Positions 17,031 through 25,670 of a stretch of 64,000 nucleotides of DNA are shown here, one piece after another. A program made the position numbers and the translations under genes. Source of the DNA: Christiangramia gaetbulicola. Its GTDB lineage: Bacteria; Bacteroidota; Bacteroidia; Flavobacteriales; Flavobacteriaceae. Every line of letters starts with the position of its first letter. The stretch's first letter is position 1. Below the pieces are notes generated by a model, which was given only the letters and a program-made list of their open reading frames with translations, did not search any database and was not told where the DNA came from. Location: contig NZ_QBKQ01000003.1 of NCBI RefSeq assembly GCF_003054225.1, positions 186,001 through 250,000 on the forward strand, read 5' to 3'.

Positions 17031-18301
17031 AAATTCTGATATTCCTGATCTGGATCATAGCGATCTGCCTGACCCTCGATATTAAATTTTCTATCCCTGG
17101 GATCATTTCCAACCCCGCTGTTATACATCCAGTTTCCCCAATTGCTGTGAACGTCGTAATCTATGAGCAGACTTTCAAAATAGGCCGCGCCTATGCGCCA
17201 ATCCTGCTTAAGTTCTTTTGCCCAGAAACTATTCACATTCTGCCTGCCACGATTGCTCATAAAACCGGTGGCGGCGATCTCTTTCATATTGGCGTTCACA
17301 AAATCATATTTGGTATTTCCTTCGATCCATTGGTTAAGTGTATGTTCATTCTTACTCCATTCCAGATCCTTCTCTAGGATGCCACCAATTTTGAAGATCT
17401 TATTACCATGTTTAAGTGAGACATATTTAAAAAAGTCCCGCCATATTAGTTCGAATATAAGCCAGTAGGTGCTTTGGTTACTCTTAACCTCTTTTTCGAA
17501 TCTTTTTACCTCGTGGTAGACCTGTTTGGGAGAAATACTGCCATTGGCTAGCCAGGCTGATAGTTTTGAACTATAATCGGTGCCTACAAGGCCGTTTCTT
17601 GTTTCTTTATATTCTGCCAGGTTTTCGGTTTCCCAGAAATACTTTTTGATCCTTTTCATGGCCTGGTCTTCACCACCTTTGAATGGGAATGCCGATCTAG
17701 GATCTTCTTCAAAATCATCCAGACCCAGATCCTGCAGTGTCGGAATGCTGGTATTATTGGAAATATCTGATTGTGCAAATACTTCCGAAGTTTCTATAAG
17801 ATACCTAACCTTGGATTTTTTCTCACAGGCTTTTCTAAAGGCAGTATACACTTTTGGAATGTCTTGAAATGAGTCGAAAGGGATGTCTTCTGGATGAAAA
17901 AGAAATTGCTGGTAATAGGATACGAGATCAACATCTTCTGAGGTTTTTATCACAGCATTTTCAACGTTTTTTTCTTCCTGTGTCCATTCCTTCTGAAAAT
18001 ATACTGTCTCAATATGGTTTTCCTTTATCAAATCAGGAATGATGTTCTCAGGTTTTTCCTGGTAGACAAGAAGCGGAATATTTAAGGAGGTGAGATTCTT
18101 CTGAAGTTCTGTTATGGTTTCGATCAAAAACCTGGCTCTGAATTTCCCGGTTTTAATAAATCCAAACCTGTCTTTTTCGTAATGTCTTGGATCGAAGCAA
18201 TAAATTCCAATTACTCTATCGTGCTTTTGAGAAGCTGTATTCAGTGCTTCGTGATCTTTAGTTCTAAGATCGTTTCTATACCATACAAGGCCAGTGCTCA
18301 T
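17015..18301 (-). CDS. Cryptochrome DASH / deoxyribodipyrimidine photolyase-like
   Basis: A 428-residue FAD photoprotein. The N-terminal alpha/beta domain starts [18 protein letters not shown] (antenna site), and the helical FAD domain contains [19 protein letters not shown] and [17 protein letters not shown]. The stretch [22 protein letters not shown] is characteristic of DASH cryptochromes, which repair cyclobutane dimers in single-stranded DNA and may signal. Start and the preceding DUF2256 stop overlap (ATGA), and its 3' end overlaps the FeS photolyase gene, showing an operon. Confidence 0.93.
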   Translation of the reverse strand: MSTGLVWYRNDLRTKDHEALNTASQKHDRVIGIYCFDPRHYEKDRFGFIKTGKFRARFLIETITELQKNLTSLNIPLLVYQEKPENIIPDLIKENHIETVYFQKEWTQEEKNVENAVIKTSEDVDLVSYYQQFLFHPEDIPFDSFQDIPKVYTAFRKACEKKSKVRYLIETSEVFAQSDISNNTSIPTLQDLGLDDFEEDPRSAFPFKGGEDQAMKRIKKYFWETENLAEYKETRNGLVGTDYSSKLSAWLANGSISPKQVYHEVKRFEKEVKSNQSTYWLIFELIWRDFFKYVSLKHGNKIFKIGGILEKDLEWSKNEHTLNQWIEGNTKYDFVNANMKEIAATGFMSNRGRQNVNSFWAKELKQDWRIGAAYFESLLIDYDVHSNWGNWMYNSGVGNDPRDRKFNIEGQADRYDPDQEYQNLWLNN

Positions 18302-18429
18302 TTTTTATTTCTTCGACATCTTTCACTGCAATATTTTACATTATCCCAGTCTTTCTGCCATTTTTTTCTCCATTTAAAAGGTCTGCCACATACAGGACAG
18401 ATCTTTTCCGGAAGGTTTTCTTTCTTCAT
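18298..18429 (-). CDS. DUF2256 small zinc-finger-like protein
   Basis: A 43-residue protein, [17 protein letters not shown]... ending ERCRRNKK. Four cysteines in CPVC...YCSERC form a probable treble-clef-like zinc site, and conserved [18 protein letters not shown] identifies the DUF2256 family. These proteins are typically encoded beside photolyase/cryptochrome genes, as here. Its ATG shares a base with the stop of the flavin reductase gene, and its TGA overlaps the cryptochrome ATG, so it is tightly translationally coupled. Molecular function is unknown. Confidence 0.88.
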   Translation of the reverse strand: MKKENLPEKICPVCGRPFKWRKKWQKDWDNVKYCSERCRRNKK

Positions 18430-19079
18430 TAATTTTTTTCCTTGCTAAAAAAGGATTTTACTTCCTGGTTTGGCCTGGCGTAATGGAACCTATCCAAAAG
18501 GCTGGGAAGAGAATATCCGTCCAGACCATTTATGGCTACCGTGCCGGCATCATCCAGGCGTAACCAGCCATCTGGCATTTGAATGCCTTCATCAAAATAA
18601 ATATGTTCAATAGCAGCCACTACCAGTAGCGTGTCATTTTCTTTAATGTGATATTCATTCAGGTATTTACAGCCTAATTTTACTTCAGACTGTTTTACAT
18701 ATGGGGCATGGAAATCATCCAGGTATTCCTCATTGAGTCCTGTTTTATAAAATTCAGAAATATCCTCATCATATTTTGCGGCAGTATGATGGGCCTGTTC
18801 GATCATTTTTTCATGGATATGATTCACGGTGAAATAGGAAGTTTCCCTGATATTTTTATAGGTATTGCGGGATACATTTAGTGGCCTGGTAACAAATCCC
18901 AGCATGGCAGGATCACTGCCCATATGAGTGATAGAACTGAAAACGGCCACATTAGGGTTGCCGCTTTTGGATTTTGTGGCGATAAGGTTAGCAGATTTAT
19001 ACCCGGTGCAGCTGTTTATTAAATTTAAACGGAAGATCTTTTCCATCTTCTCGATCTCACTTGCTTCAATATGTTTCAT
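18429..19079 (-). CDS. Flavin reductase-like (FMN-binding split barrel)
   Basis: A 216-residue protein of the flavin-reductase-like domain family. Visible elements are [49 protein letters not shown], and YFTVNHIH, the FMN-contacting core of the split barrel. It is the first gene of the operon with DUF2256, cryptochrome-DASH and the FeS photolyase. One plausible role is supplying reduced flavin or electrons to these FAD enzymes, but this is inference from gene order. A terminator-like hairpin immediately abuts its start codon. Confidence 0.85.
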   Translation of the reverse strand: MKHIEASEIEKMEKIFRLNLINSCTGYKSANLIATKSKSGNPNVAVFSSITHMGSDPAMLGFVTRPLNVSRNTYKNIRETSYFTVNHIHEKMIEQAHHTAAKYDEDISEFYKTGLNEEYLDDFHAPYVKQSEVKLGCKYLNEYHIKENDTLLVVAAIEHIYFDEGIQMPDGWLRLDDAGTVAINGLDGYSLPSLLDRFHYARPNQEVKSFFSKEKN

Positions 19080-19105
19080 AAAAAAAGGCCAGTTTTTATA
19101 CTGAC
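19080..19105 (-). terminator. Hairpin with U-tract directly before the flavin reductase start
   Basis: On the minus strand GGTCAGT/ACTGGCC (7 bp with one G-U, loop ATAAAA) is followed by seven T that run straight into the ATG of the flavin reductase gene. It most simply terminates the upstream 81-residue gene, but could also attenuate the photolyase operon. Confidence 0.6.
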
Positions 19106-19152
19106 CTCAATTTATAGAATGCTTTTTTAAAAGCTGTTAATGTATTTTTAAA

Positions 19153-19398
19153 TTAAGCCTGATTCTCCATTTTATTGATGGCCATTTCGTACTCTTCCAT
19201 TGCTTCCCTAATCGCATCAATATTATCTGAAGCTTTCTGGTGGGCATCTTCCATGACCTTTTCCAGATTTTTATCGGGATGTTGAAATAAGTCGGTGATC
19301 ACATGATTGATTTTATCAATGATACTGCTTTGAGTATTCTTAATATCTTCCAGTCTGTTCAAAGTAGACCTCATGTGGTCGAGTTTCTCCTGATCCAT
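19153..19398 (-). CDS. Small helical protein of unknown function
   Basis: An 81-residue soluble protein, predicted all-helical and probably coiled-coil (MDQEKLDHMRSTLNRLEDIKN, later DNIDAIREAMEEYEMAINKME). It has no Cys, no signal peptide and no membrane segment. I do not recognise a family. It is a single gene between the Old Yellow Enzyme and flavin reductase genes, with a terminator following it. A 16-bp sequence TTTTAAAAGCTGTTAA lies just after the stop and, inverted, upstream of the start. Confidence 0.65.
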   Translation of the reverse strand: MDQEKLDHMRSTLNRLEDIKNTQSSIIDKINHVITDLFQHPDKNLEKVMEDAHQKASDNIDAIREAMEEYEMAINKMENQA

Positions 19399-19488
19399 AA
19401 TTTATATGTTTTTGTTCTTACTAATTTACTTTAACATTTAGAGGGTCCAAAAACTCTTAACAGCTTTTAAAACAGCTTTATAATAATA

Positions 19489-20601
19489 TTATGAAACTTT
19501 TTCTTCCTCATAAGCCGGATAGTCGGTATACCCTTCCTTCCCGGTGGTATAGAACGTATCTTCATCATATTCAGCTATAGGCCATTTATTCTTGAATCGC
19601 TCCGGAAGGTCTGGATTAGAAATAAATAATTTCGCGTAAGCAACCAGGTCTGCATCTCCATCCTCGATCACCTTATTTCCAGATTCGCGGTCGAAGCCAT
19701 TATTGATCATTAAAGTGCCTTTATAGATCTTGCGGTAGTGCTTGGCTATATCTGTTACCAGGTAGGGTACATCGCTCACATCTGTGAATGGTTCTGAAAG
19801 GTGGACATAAGCCAGATCATACGCATTCAGTTTTTCGATTATATGGTCGAAGGTTTCAATGCTTTCTTCGGTAGCTACTATTCCGAAGGATTTATGAAGG
19901 GAAGGATTGAACCTGCAACCTATCTGGTTTTCCGGCCATACTTCGGTGATCGCATCTAACACGTCAAAGAAGAAGCGGGCTCTGTTCTGTATGCTTCCGC
20001 CATAATCATCGGTTCTTTGATTTGCATTTTTATTGAAGAACTGGTGGAATAGGTAACCATTAGAAGAATGTATCTCTACTCCATCAAATCCCGCACCTTT
20101 AGCCATTTGAGCGGCATGCTTGAATTCCTGGATGGTTTCATGGATCTCCTGGATACTCATTTCCTTTGGTTCTGTAGTTTGTTCAAAACATTCCGGGGTG
20201 TATACTTTTGAATTAGGATTTACCGCACTTGGAGCTAAGGGTTTGTTCCCATTATGAAATTTTGGATGTGAAATTCTACCTACATGCCATAACTGGATAA
20301 AGATCTTTCCATCTTTTTCATGAACGGCATCTACAACTTTCTTCCAGCCTTCAACCTGTTCCTGGGTGTGAATTCCCGGGGTATTTACATAACCAACAGC
20401 TCTTTCTGAAACCTGTGCGCCTTCGGTGATTATTAATCCCGCTCCGGCACGCTGCGTGTAATATTCTACATGCATGTCTGTAGGTTTGTTCTCATCATTA
20501 TCGGCTCTACTTCTCGTCATTGGAGCCATGATAACTCTATTTTTAAGGGTGATATTCCCAAGTTTATAGGGTTCTAACAGGGCTTGCTTTTCTGTACTCA
20601 T
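19489..20601 (-). CDS. Old Yellow Enzyme-family alkene reductase (NADH:flavin oxidoreductase)
   Basis: A 370-residue FMN TIM-barrel enzyme that reduces activated C=C bonds of electrophiles with NAD(P)H. Characteristic segments are YKLGNITLKNRVIMAPMTRSRAD, QLWHVGRISHPKFH, and VEIHSSNGYLFHQFFN, the latter holding the substrate-anchoring His/Asn pair of classical OYEs, followed by RTDDYGGSIQNRARFF. It resembles the NemA/XenA-type detoxification enzymes. It is transcribed alone, upstream of the small helical protein gene on the same strand. Confidence 0.94.
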   Translation of the reverse strand: MSTEKQALLEPYKLGNITLKNRVIMAPMTRSRADNDENKPTDMHVEYYTQRAGAGLIITEGAQVSERAVGYVNTPGIHTQEQVEGWKKVVDAVHEKDGKIFIQLWHVGRISHPKFHNGNKPLAPSAVNPNSKVYTPECFEQTTEPKEMSIQEIHETIQEFKHAAQMAKGAGFDGVEIHSSNGYLFHQFFNKNANQRTDDYGGSIQNRARFFFDVLDAITEVWPENQIGCRFNPSLHKSFGIVATEESIETFDHIIEKLNAYDLAYVHLSEPFTDVSDVPYLVTDIAKHYRKIYKGTLMINNGFDRESGNKVIEDGDADLVAYAKLFISNPDLPERFKNKWPIAEYDEDTFYTTGKEGYTDYPAYEEEKVS

Positions 20602-20803
20602 ATATTATTTTTCTTTAAAATTACCGGATAACATTAAGCTTTGCTGTTAATTAAATTATAAATGAAGTTTTGCTGCAGGAGCTGTCTTTATGCGCTTAAG
20701 GAAGTCAGTTTCATAATAATTAAGTAATTTCGCAATTAGAAATAACCGCAATCTTCAGGCAATTTTCAAACCTCTGCCGGGGATTTATTTTTCAAATCGA
20801 TAC

Positions 20804-22147
20804 ATGCAAAAAGAAAAAGATGTAGCAATAGTAGGATCGGGACTTGTAGGATCTTTACTGGCTATTTTCCTTCGGAAACAGGGACATAAAGTAACTGTAT
20901 TTGATCGCAGACCAGATGTGCGAAAAGTTCAGTTCTCGGGCAGGTCCATTAACCTGGCGATGTCTAATCGTGGATGGAAGGCTTTGCGTGAAGCAGGGGT
21001 AGAGGAAGAGATAAGGGGGCTTGCGCTTCCCCTCGATAAAAGAGCGATGCACGTTGAAGGCCAGCCGGTTTATTTTCAAAAATATGGTGAAGAAGGTGAA
21101 GCGATCTATTCTATTTCCAGGGGTGTCCTGAATAGAAAAATGATAGACCTCGCTGAAAATGCCGGGGCGAAATTCAAATTCGAAGAGAAGATCTGGGATG
21201 TAGATATGAAGGAAGCCAGGCTTTATACCGGTGAATCTGAAAAAAGCGTCTGGAAAGAATATAAATTCGATCTTATTTTTGGAGCAGATGGAGCCTTTTC
21301 CAGAGTGCGTCATAAAATGCAGCGACAGAGCAGGTTCAATTATTCCCAGCATTTCATAGATGTTGGTTATAAGGAGCTTACAATTTTAGCAAACGAGGAC
21401 GGCAGCCATAGACTGGATAATTCTTCTTTCCATATCTGGCCCAGGGGCAACTTTATGCTTATCGCCATGCCTAACCTAGATGGGACTTTTACCTGTACCT
21501 TGTTCATGCCTTTTGAAGGTGAAGTGTCTTTTGAAAGTATAAAGACAGAGCAGGATGCAGACGCGTTTTTTGAGAACTACTTTCCAGATATCAAAGACGA
21601 GATCTCTAATTTGAAGAAGGACTTCTTCAAAAACCCAACCAGTGCCATGGTGACCATAAAATGTTTTCCTTGGTCTTATTACGATAAGATAACGCTGGTA
21701 GGCGATTCTGCCCATGCTATTGTACCATTTTACGGGCAGGGAATGAATGCCGGTTTTGAAGATATTTCTGTGTTGAATGATAAGATGAACAAATACGGTG
21801 ATGACTGGGAACAGATCTTTGAAGAATATCAGACTGAAAGAAAACCGAATGCGGATGCCATAGCCGAACTCAGTTATCGCAATTTCGTTGAAATGAGCTC
21901 TAAAACGGCAGATCCCATGTTCCTTTTAAGGAAGAAGATCGAAAAGAAATTTGCGCAGGAACATCCCGAACTATGGACTCCTTTATACTCCCGGGTAACT
22001 TTTTCAGATAAAGCCTATGCCGATGCTTTAAAAATTGGAGATTATCAACGGGGCATCATGGATCAGGTGATGGAAATTCCGCACATAGAAGAAAAATGGG
22101 ATAGTGAAGAGGTGGAGAAGGAGATTATAAAACTCATCAAAAAATAA
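20804..22147 (+). CDS. kmo: Kynurenine 3-monooxygenase
   Basis: A 447-residue FAD hydroxylase converting L-kynurenine to 3-hydroxykynurenine. The GxGxxG FAD motif is at VGSGLVGSLLA near the N-terminus, followed by RSINLAMSNRGWKAL, typical of Kmo. The second FAD motif is LVGDSAHAIVPFYGQGMNAGFED, and a hydrophobic C-terminal region follows. With kynU upstream it forms two steps of the kynurenine route. No kynurenine formamidase or tryptophan dioxygenase gene is inside the window. The gene is preceded by about 200 bp without a clear gene. Confidence 0.95.
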   Translation: MQKEKDVAIVGSGLVGSLLAIFLRKQGHKVTVFDRRPDVRKVQFSGRSINLAMSNRGWKALREAGVEEEIRGLALPLDKRAMHVEGQPVYFQKYGEEGEAIYSISRGVLNRKMIDLAENAGAKFKFEEKIWDVDMKEARLYTGESEKSVWKEYKFDLIFGADGAFSRVRHKMQRQSRFNYSQHFIDVGYKELTILANEDGSHRLDNSSFHIWPRGNFMLIAMPNLDGTFTCTLFMPFEGEVSFESIKTEQDADAFFENYFPDIKDEISNLKKDFFKNPTSAMVTIKCFPWSYYDKITLVGDSAHAIVPFYGQGMNAGFEDISVLNDKMNKYGDDWEQIFEEYQTERKPNADAIAELSYRNFVEMSSKTADPMFLLRKKIEKKFAQEHPELWTPLYSRVTFSDKAYADALKIGDYQRGIMDQVMEIPHIEEKWDSEEVEKEIIKLIKK

Positions 22148-22168
22148 AGCCCGCTCAAGAGCAGGCTT
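22147..22168 (+). terminator. Terminator of kmo
   Basis: AAGCC[C]GCTC/GAGC[A]GGCTT stem with one mismatch overlaps the kmo stop codon and is followed by a weak T-rich stretch. Confidence 0.55.
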
Positions 22169-22219
22169 ATACTTTTATTCCTTCTATAGGACAATATCCT
22201 TTTTCTAATTAGTCATTTT

Positions 22220-22897
22220 TTATTCGCTCGAATTAGAATGTTGATTCTCTTTCAATAGCTCAGGAAACTTCGATTTGAACCTGTTAAGTCTTGGGATTGA
22301 AACATTCCTGATATAAGGATTGTTAGGATTGTTTTTTTCATAATTCTGATGGTAGTCCTCTGCTTTCCAGAATTTTTGAAATGGTAAGATTTCAGCGGCG
22401 ATAGGCTCATCGTAATTTTTGGCAACCTCGGCCTTTACTTCCTCAATTATATTTTTCTGTTCTTTGTTCTGATAAAAGATGATCGATCTGTATTGCGAAC
22501 CTCGGTCTGGTCCCTGTCCATTTACCTGGGTTGGATCCTGAGAGCCAAAATATACCTCGACCAGGGTCTTAAAACTCACCACCTCTGGATCATAAATCAC
22601 TTCAACCGCTTCGGCATGACCAGTTCTACCGGTGTTGCTTTGCTCGTAAGTCGGATTCTTGGTATGACCACCAGAATATCCTGAAATGGCCTCCTCGACG
22701 CCCTGAACGCTTTCATATACGGCTTCGACGCACCAGAAACAGCCACTGGCGAAATAGGCCTTTTTCATTCCATCCTGTACGGGTACTTCTACAGGTTCGG
22801 CGTTGGCGATCTCTGTTTTGGTAGCATTGCTTTTTTCAGCCTGATTACCACAGGCTAAAAGTAGCAGACTAATAAAGTTTAAAATCAAAAATTTCAT
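22220..22897 (-). CDS. msrA: Peptide methionine sulfoxide reductase A, lipoprotein form
   Basis: A 225-residue enzyme reducing methionine-S-sulfoxide in damaged proteins. The catalytic motif G52-C-F-W-C56 holds nucleophile Cys53, followed by the conserved YSGGHTKNPTYEQ and the YRSIIFY region. Unlike the cytosolic form it carries a signal peptide with lipobox LLAC (Cys16), so it should be anchored in the envelope and repair periplasmic or surface proteins. Its start is 2 bp after the stop of an upstream lipoprotein gene, so they are one operon. Confidence 0.94.
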   Translation of the reverse strand: MKFLILNFISLLLLACGNQAEKSNATKTEIANAEPVEVPVQDGMKKAYFASGCFWCVEAVYESVQGVEEAISGYSGGHTKNPTYEQSNTGRTGHAEAVEVIYDPEVVSFKTLVEVYFGSQDPTQVNGQGPDRGSQYRSIIFYQNKEQKNIIEEVKAEVAKNYDEPIAAEILPFQKFWKAEDYHQNYEKNNPNNPYIRNVSIPRLNRFKSKFPELLKENQHSNSSE

Positions 22898-22899
22898 AG

Positions 22900-23496
22900 T
22901 TATTTCTTTTTATAGGTTCCTTCAAGGGTTTTCTTTCCAAGTAATGCGTAGTCTATAGCGATCTCACCATCTATTCTGAATCCTTTCCAGTCAAGCTTTA
23001 GATCACCATTAGGCTCCGGGCTTAAGACTGCAATTGGCATACCAGTCTCAAATTTATCCCACGGAATTTTTTCAGCAGTTGTTTTTGCAGATCTGCCATT
23101 ATAAAAAATATTGATGTTATTCCCATCTTGCTGAAATCGCGCATTGATATACATTTCATTTTCTTTCAGGCATAATTCTGAAGAACCACCGGTGGCAACA
23201 TCAAGACAATAACATTTACAGGAAGTATCTTCCTGGTGTTCTGTGTTTAAATAAGTACCGGAAATTGTTGTAGCAGAATTAGCATTCTCAGTTCGATCTA
23301 CTTCAGTTTTTTTCTCTTCCTTCGGAGTTCCTTCCTCTGCATTTATGGGTTGATCCTGGGCAGAAGAGCCTAGGTCATTCTTATATTCTAAAGAATCATT
23401 CTCCGCAGAAAGATCATCTTTCTCTTTGCTGGAATTGTTGCAGGAAATAAGGCATGCGCTGAAGCAAAATAGGATAATTAAAGTTCTCATATTCAT
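22900..23496 (-). CDS. Cys-containing lipoprotein, unknown function
   Basis: A 198-residue lipoprotein: signal peptide with lipobox LISC (Cys19), then a long acidic Ser/Glu/Lys linker to about residue 75. A compact C-terminal domain begins ISGTYLNTEHQEDTSCKCYCLD, with a CKCYC cluster and a later Cys. It precedes msrA by 2 bp, suggesting a role in envelope redox repair or a substrate of it, which is inference. No family is recognised with confidence. Confidence 0.72.
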   Translation of the reverse strand: MNMRTLIILFCFSACLISCNNSSKEKDDLSAENDSLEYKNDLGSSAQDQPINAEEGTPKEEKKTEVDRTENANSATTISGTYLNTEHQEDTSCKCYCLDVATGGSSELCLKENEMYINARFQQDGNNINIFYNGRSAKTTAEKIPWDKFETGMPIAVLSPEPNGDLKLDWKGFRIDGEIAIDYALLGKKTLEGTYKKK

Positions 23497-23584
23497 CGAA
23501 ATTGGGTTCTCTAAAGATAGCCCATAATTGATCGATTAATGTGAAATACTTGTTAATCCGGTGGGAGTTTGAATTTTAGGGCAT

Positions 23585-23649
23585 AAAAAAACTGCCTGAA
23601 AAACTTTTGCTTCAGATCCTGAGATCTTACTGTTATTTTCCAGGCAGTT
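23585..23649 (-). terminator. Long terminator-like hairpin after the Cys-free zinc-ribbon homologue
   Basis: AACTGCCTG/CAGGCAGTT arms about 40 nt apart enclose a second hairpin AGATC-CTGA-GATCT. On the minus strand the outer stem is followed by a run of seven T, downstream of the gene ending at 23676. Confidence 0.65.
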
Positions 23650-23675
23650 AAAAGATTAAGGTGTTCTAAAAAGGC

Positions 23676-24455
23676 TTAGAACCTTTTGAACATACCTTCC
23701 ATTTTTTCTTGTTCTTCTTTAGCCAGTTCTTCGTCTACCAATATTCTACCACTGTGCTCATCTGTGATGATCTTCTTACGACCAGCGATTTCCATGATCA
23801 CCTGTGGTGGAATAGTAAAGAATGAACCACCAGAAGCTCCACGCTCTACAGGTACAACTGCAAGACCGTTCTTTACATTGCTTCTTATTCTTTTATAAGC
23901 GGTAACAAGTCTTTCTTCAATATTTTTCTCATATTCTTTAGACTTGTCGATAAGAGCCTGCTCTTCTTTTTCAGTTTCTTTCAGGATCTCATCAAGCTCA
24001 CCTTTCTTGTGCTTAAGGTGTGCCTCACGCTCAGCAAGTTTTTCTTTAGTCTGAGCAATAATTTCTTTCTTCTGCTCGATCTTTACCTTATATTCCTTGA
24101 TGTGCTTCTCAGAAAGTTCGATCTCAAGCTCCTGGAATTCTACCTCTTTGCTTAAAGCGTTGAATTCTCTGTTGTTACGAACATTCTTTTGTTGCTCAGA
24201 ATATTTCTTGATCGTAGTTTTAGACTCCTCGATCTGGTTCTTCTTGTTCTTGATGTCATTTTCAATGACTTCTATGTCCGCATCCAGTTTCTCCAGGCGT
24301 CTGTTTAAACCTGCTACTTCATCTTCCAGATCTTCAACTTCTAGAGGTAATTCACCACGTACGTTTCTAATTTCATCAATTCGCGAATCCACCAACTGAA
24401 GATCGTACAGTGATCTTAACTTCTCTTCTACAGTAACATCGTTTTTTTTCGCCAT
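23676..24455 (-). CDS. C4-zinc-ribbon-family protein lacking all cysteines
   Basis: A 259-residue protein: residues about 10-195 are a long heptad-repeat coiled coil (many E/K/L), followed by a C-terminal domain of the widespread coiled-coil/C4 zinc-ribbon family (YG domain with GGSFFTIPPQ and SGRILVDE). In ordinary members the ribbon has four cysteines in CGGC...C..CGR positions; here these positions read ASGGS and DEHSGR, and the whole protein contains no cysteine. Zinc binding is therefore not expected. It is directly downstream of a Nif3-like gene (1 bp gap), the usual partner. Function in the family is unclear. Confidence 0.85.
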   Translation of the reverse strand: MAKKNDVTVEEKLRSLYDLQLVDSRIDEIRNVRGELPLEVEDLEDEVAGLNRRLEKLDADIEVIENDIKNKKNQIEESKTTIKKYSEQQKNVRNNREFNALSKEVEFQELEIELSEKHIKEYKVKIEQKKEIIAQTKEKLAEREAHLKHKKGELDEILKETEKEEQALIDKSKEYEKNIEERLVTAYKRIRSNVKNGLAVVPVERGASGGSFFTIPPQVIMEIAGRKKIITDEHSGRILVDEELAKEEQEKMEGMFKRF

Positions 24456-24456
24456 A

Positions 24457-25551
24457 TTATAAATAATGTATTGGATTGGTATTTGTATCTGCTAAAATAA
24501 GTGCAAAACTACTAATTTTTTTGCTAAGAAAAGAATATAGTAAATTTTTTGTAAACTGTTCACTTTCATAGTGTCCAATATCTGCCAATACCAGCTTTTC
24601 CTCGGCTTTATAGAAGTCATGGTATTTTAGATCTGCCGTAATAAAAATATCAGCTCCGGCAGCTCTGGCATTATTGATCGCAAAGGCGCCACTTCCACCA
24701 AGTACTGCGACCTTTTTAATAGGCTTATGCAATAATTTTGAATGTCTTATACAACCGCTGTGAAATGTAGATTTAACCTGGTTAAGGAATTCCTTTTCAT
24801 TTATTTCAGATTCTAGCTCCCCGATCATTCCCATTCCAAGGTGCTGATTTTTATTTTCCAGGCTATGGATCTCGTAAGCGACCTCTTCATATGGATGGGA
24901 GCTAAAAAGGTTTTTCAGGATCTGGGATTCCAGGTGGGCGGAGTAGGTCACCCCAATTTGTGATTCCTCTTCAAAATGAACCGAGCCTTTTTCGCCAACC
25001 ACTGGATTCGATTCTTCATTGCCTTTAAAACTTCCCTTACCGGTAATATTAAAACTGCAATTATCATAATTTCCAATGCTTCCCGCTCCGGCAGAAAACA
25101 GGGCTTCTCTTACTTTATCGGCATCTTTTACCGGAACAAAAGTAGTAAGCTTTTTAATGGAATCTTTTCTAGGGATCAGGACCTGCCTGTTTTTAAGTCC
25201 TAATTTCTCGCAGATCATATCGTTCACACCTTTGTGCTGATTGTCCAGGGCAGTATGAATGGCATAAATCGCGATGTCATTCTTTATCGCCTTTAGAACT
25301 GTTCTTTGAACATAGTCTTTCCCGGTTAATTTTTTTAATCCTGAAAAGATGATAGGATGAAAACTGATAATAAGATTGCAATTTTTTGCAATTGCCTCTT
25401 CCACGGTAGCTTCTAGAGTATCGAGGGTAATTAACGCGCCTGAGACTTCAGTTTTAGAATCGCCTACCAGCAGCCCAACATTATCAAAGTCTTCAGCATA
25501 ATTTAATGGAGCAAAATCTTCTATCAGGTCGATTACTTCCTGTATGATCAT
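24457..25551 (-). CDS. Nif3-like dinuclear metal-centre protein
   Basis: A 364-residue member of the NIF3/GTP cyclohydrolase I type 2-like family, which forms hexamers with two metal ions per subunit. Metal ligands are seen in LIISFHPIIFSG, AIHTALDN, and the later TADLKYHDFYKAE and DIGHYESE motifs. A middle insertion (about residues 130-240) resembles the CutA/PII-like domain of long family members. The biochemical role is uncertain. It is immediately upstream of the coiled-coil/ribbon gene, a conserved pairing in Bacteroidetes. Confidence 0.92.
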   Translation of the reverse strand: MIIQEVIDLIEDFAPLNYAEDFDNVGLLVGDSKTEVSGALITLDTLEATVEEAIAKNCNLIISFHPIIFSGLKKLTGKDYVQRTVLKAIKNDIAIYAIHTALDNQHKGVNDMICEKLGLKNRQVLIPRKDSIKKLTTFVPVKDADKVREALFSAGAGSIGNYDNCSFNITGKGSFKGNEESNPVVGEKGSVHFEEESQIGVTYSAHLESQILKNLFSSHPYEEVAYEIHSLENKNQHLGMGMIGELESEINEKEFLNQVKSTFHSGCIRHSKLLHKPIKKVAVLGGSGAFAINNARAAGADIFITADLKYHDFYKAEEKLVLADIGHYESEQFTKNLLYSFLSKKISSFALILADTNTNPIHYL

Positions 25552-25670
25552 AATTTAATATTTTAGCTATCAATTTAGAACGCATAGGAGCTGAGAATTG
25601 TGGAATTAATGTCCATTTTCAAAGTATTTCTCAACAGCTATTCAAATATAAATATTATACAAAGCCTTTC

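Noticed and set aside
20855-21352. 165-residue frame opposite kmo
   Set aside because: Fully within kmo; no signal for a real gene.
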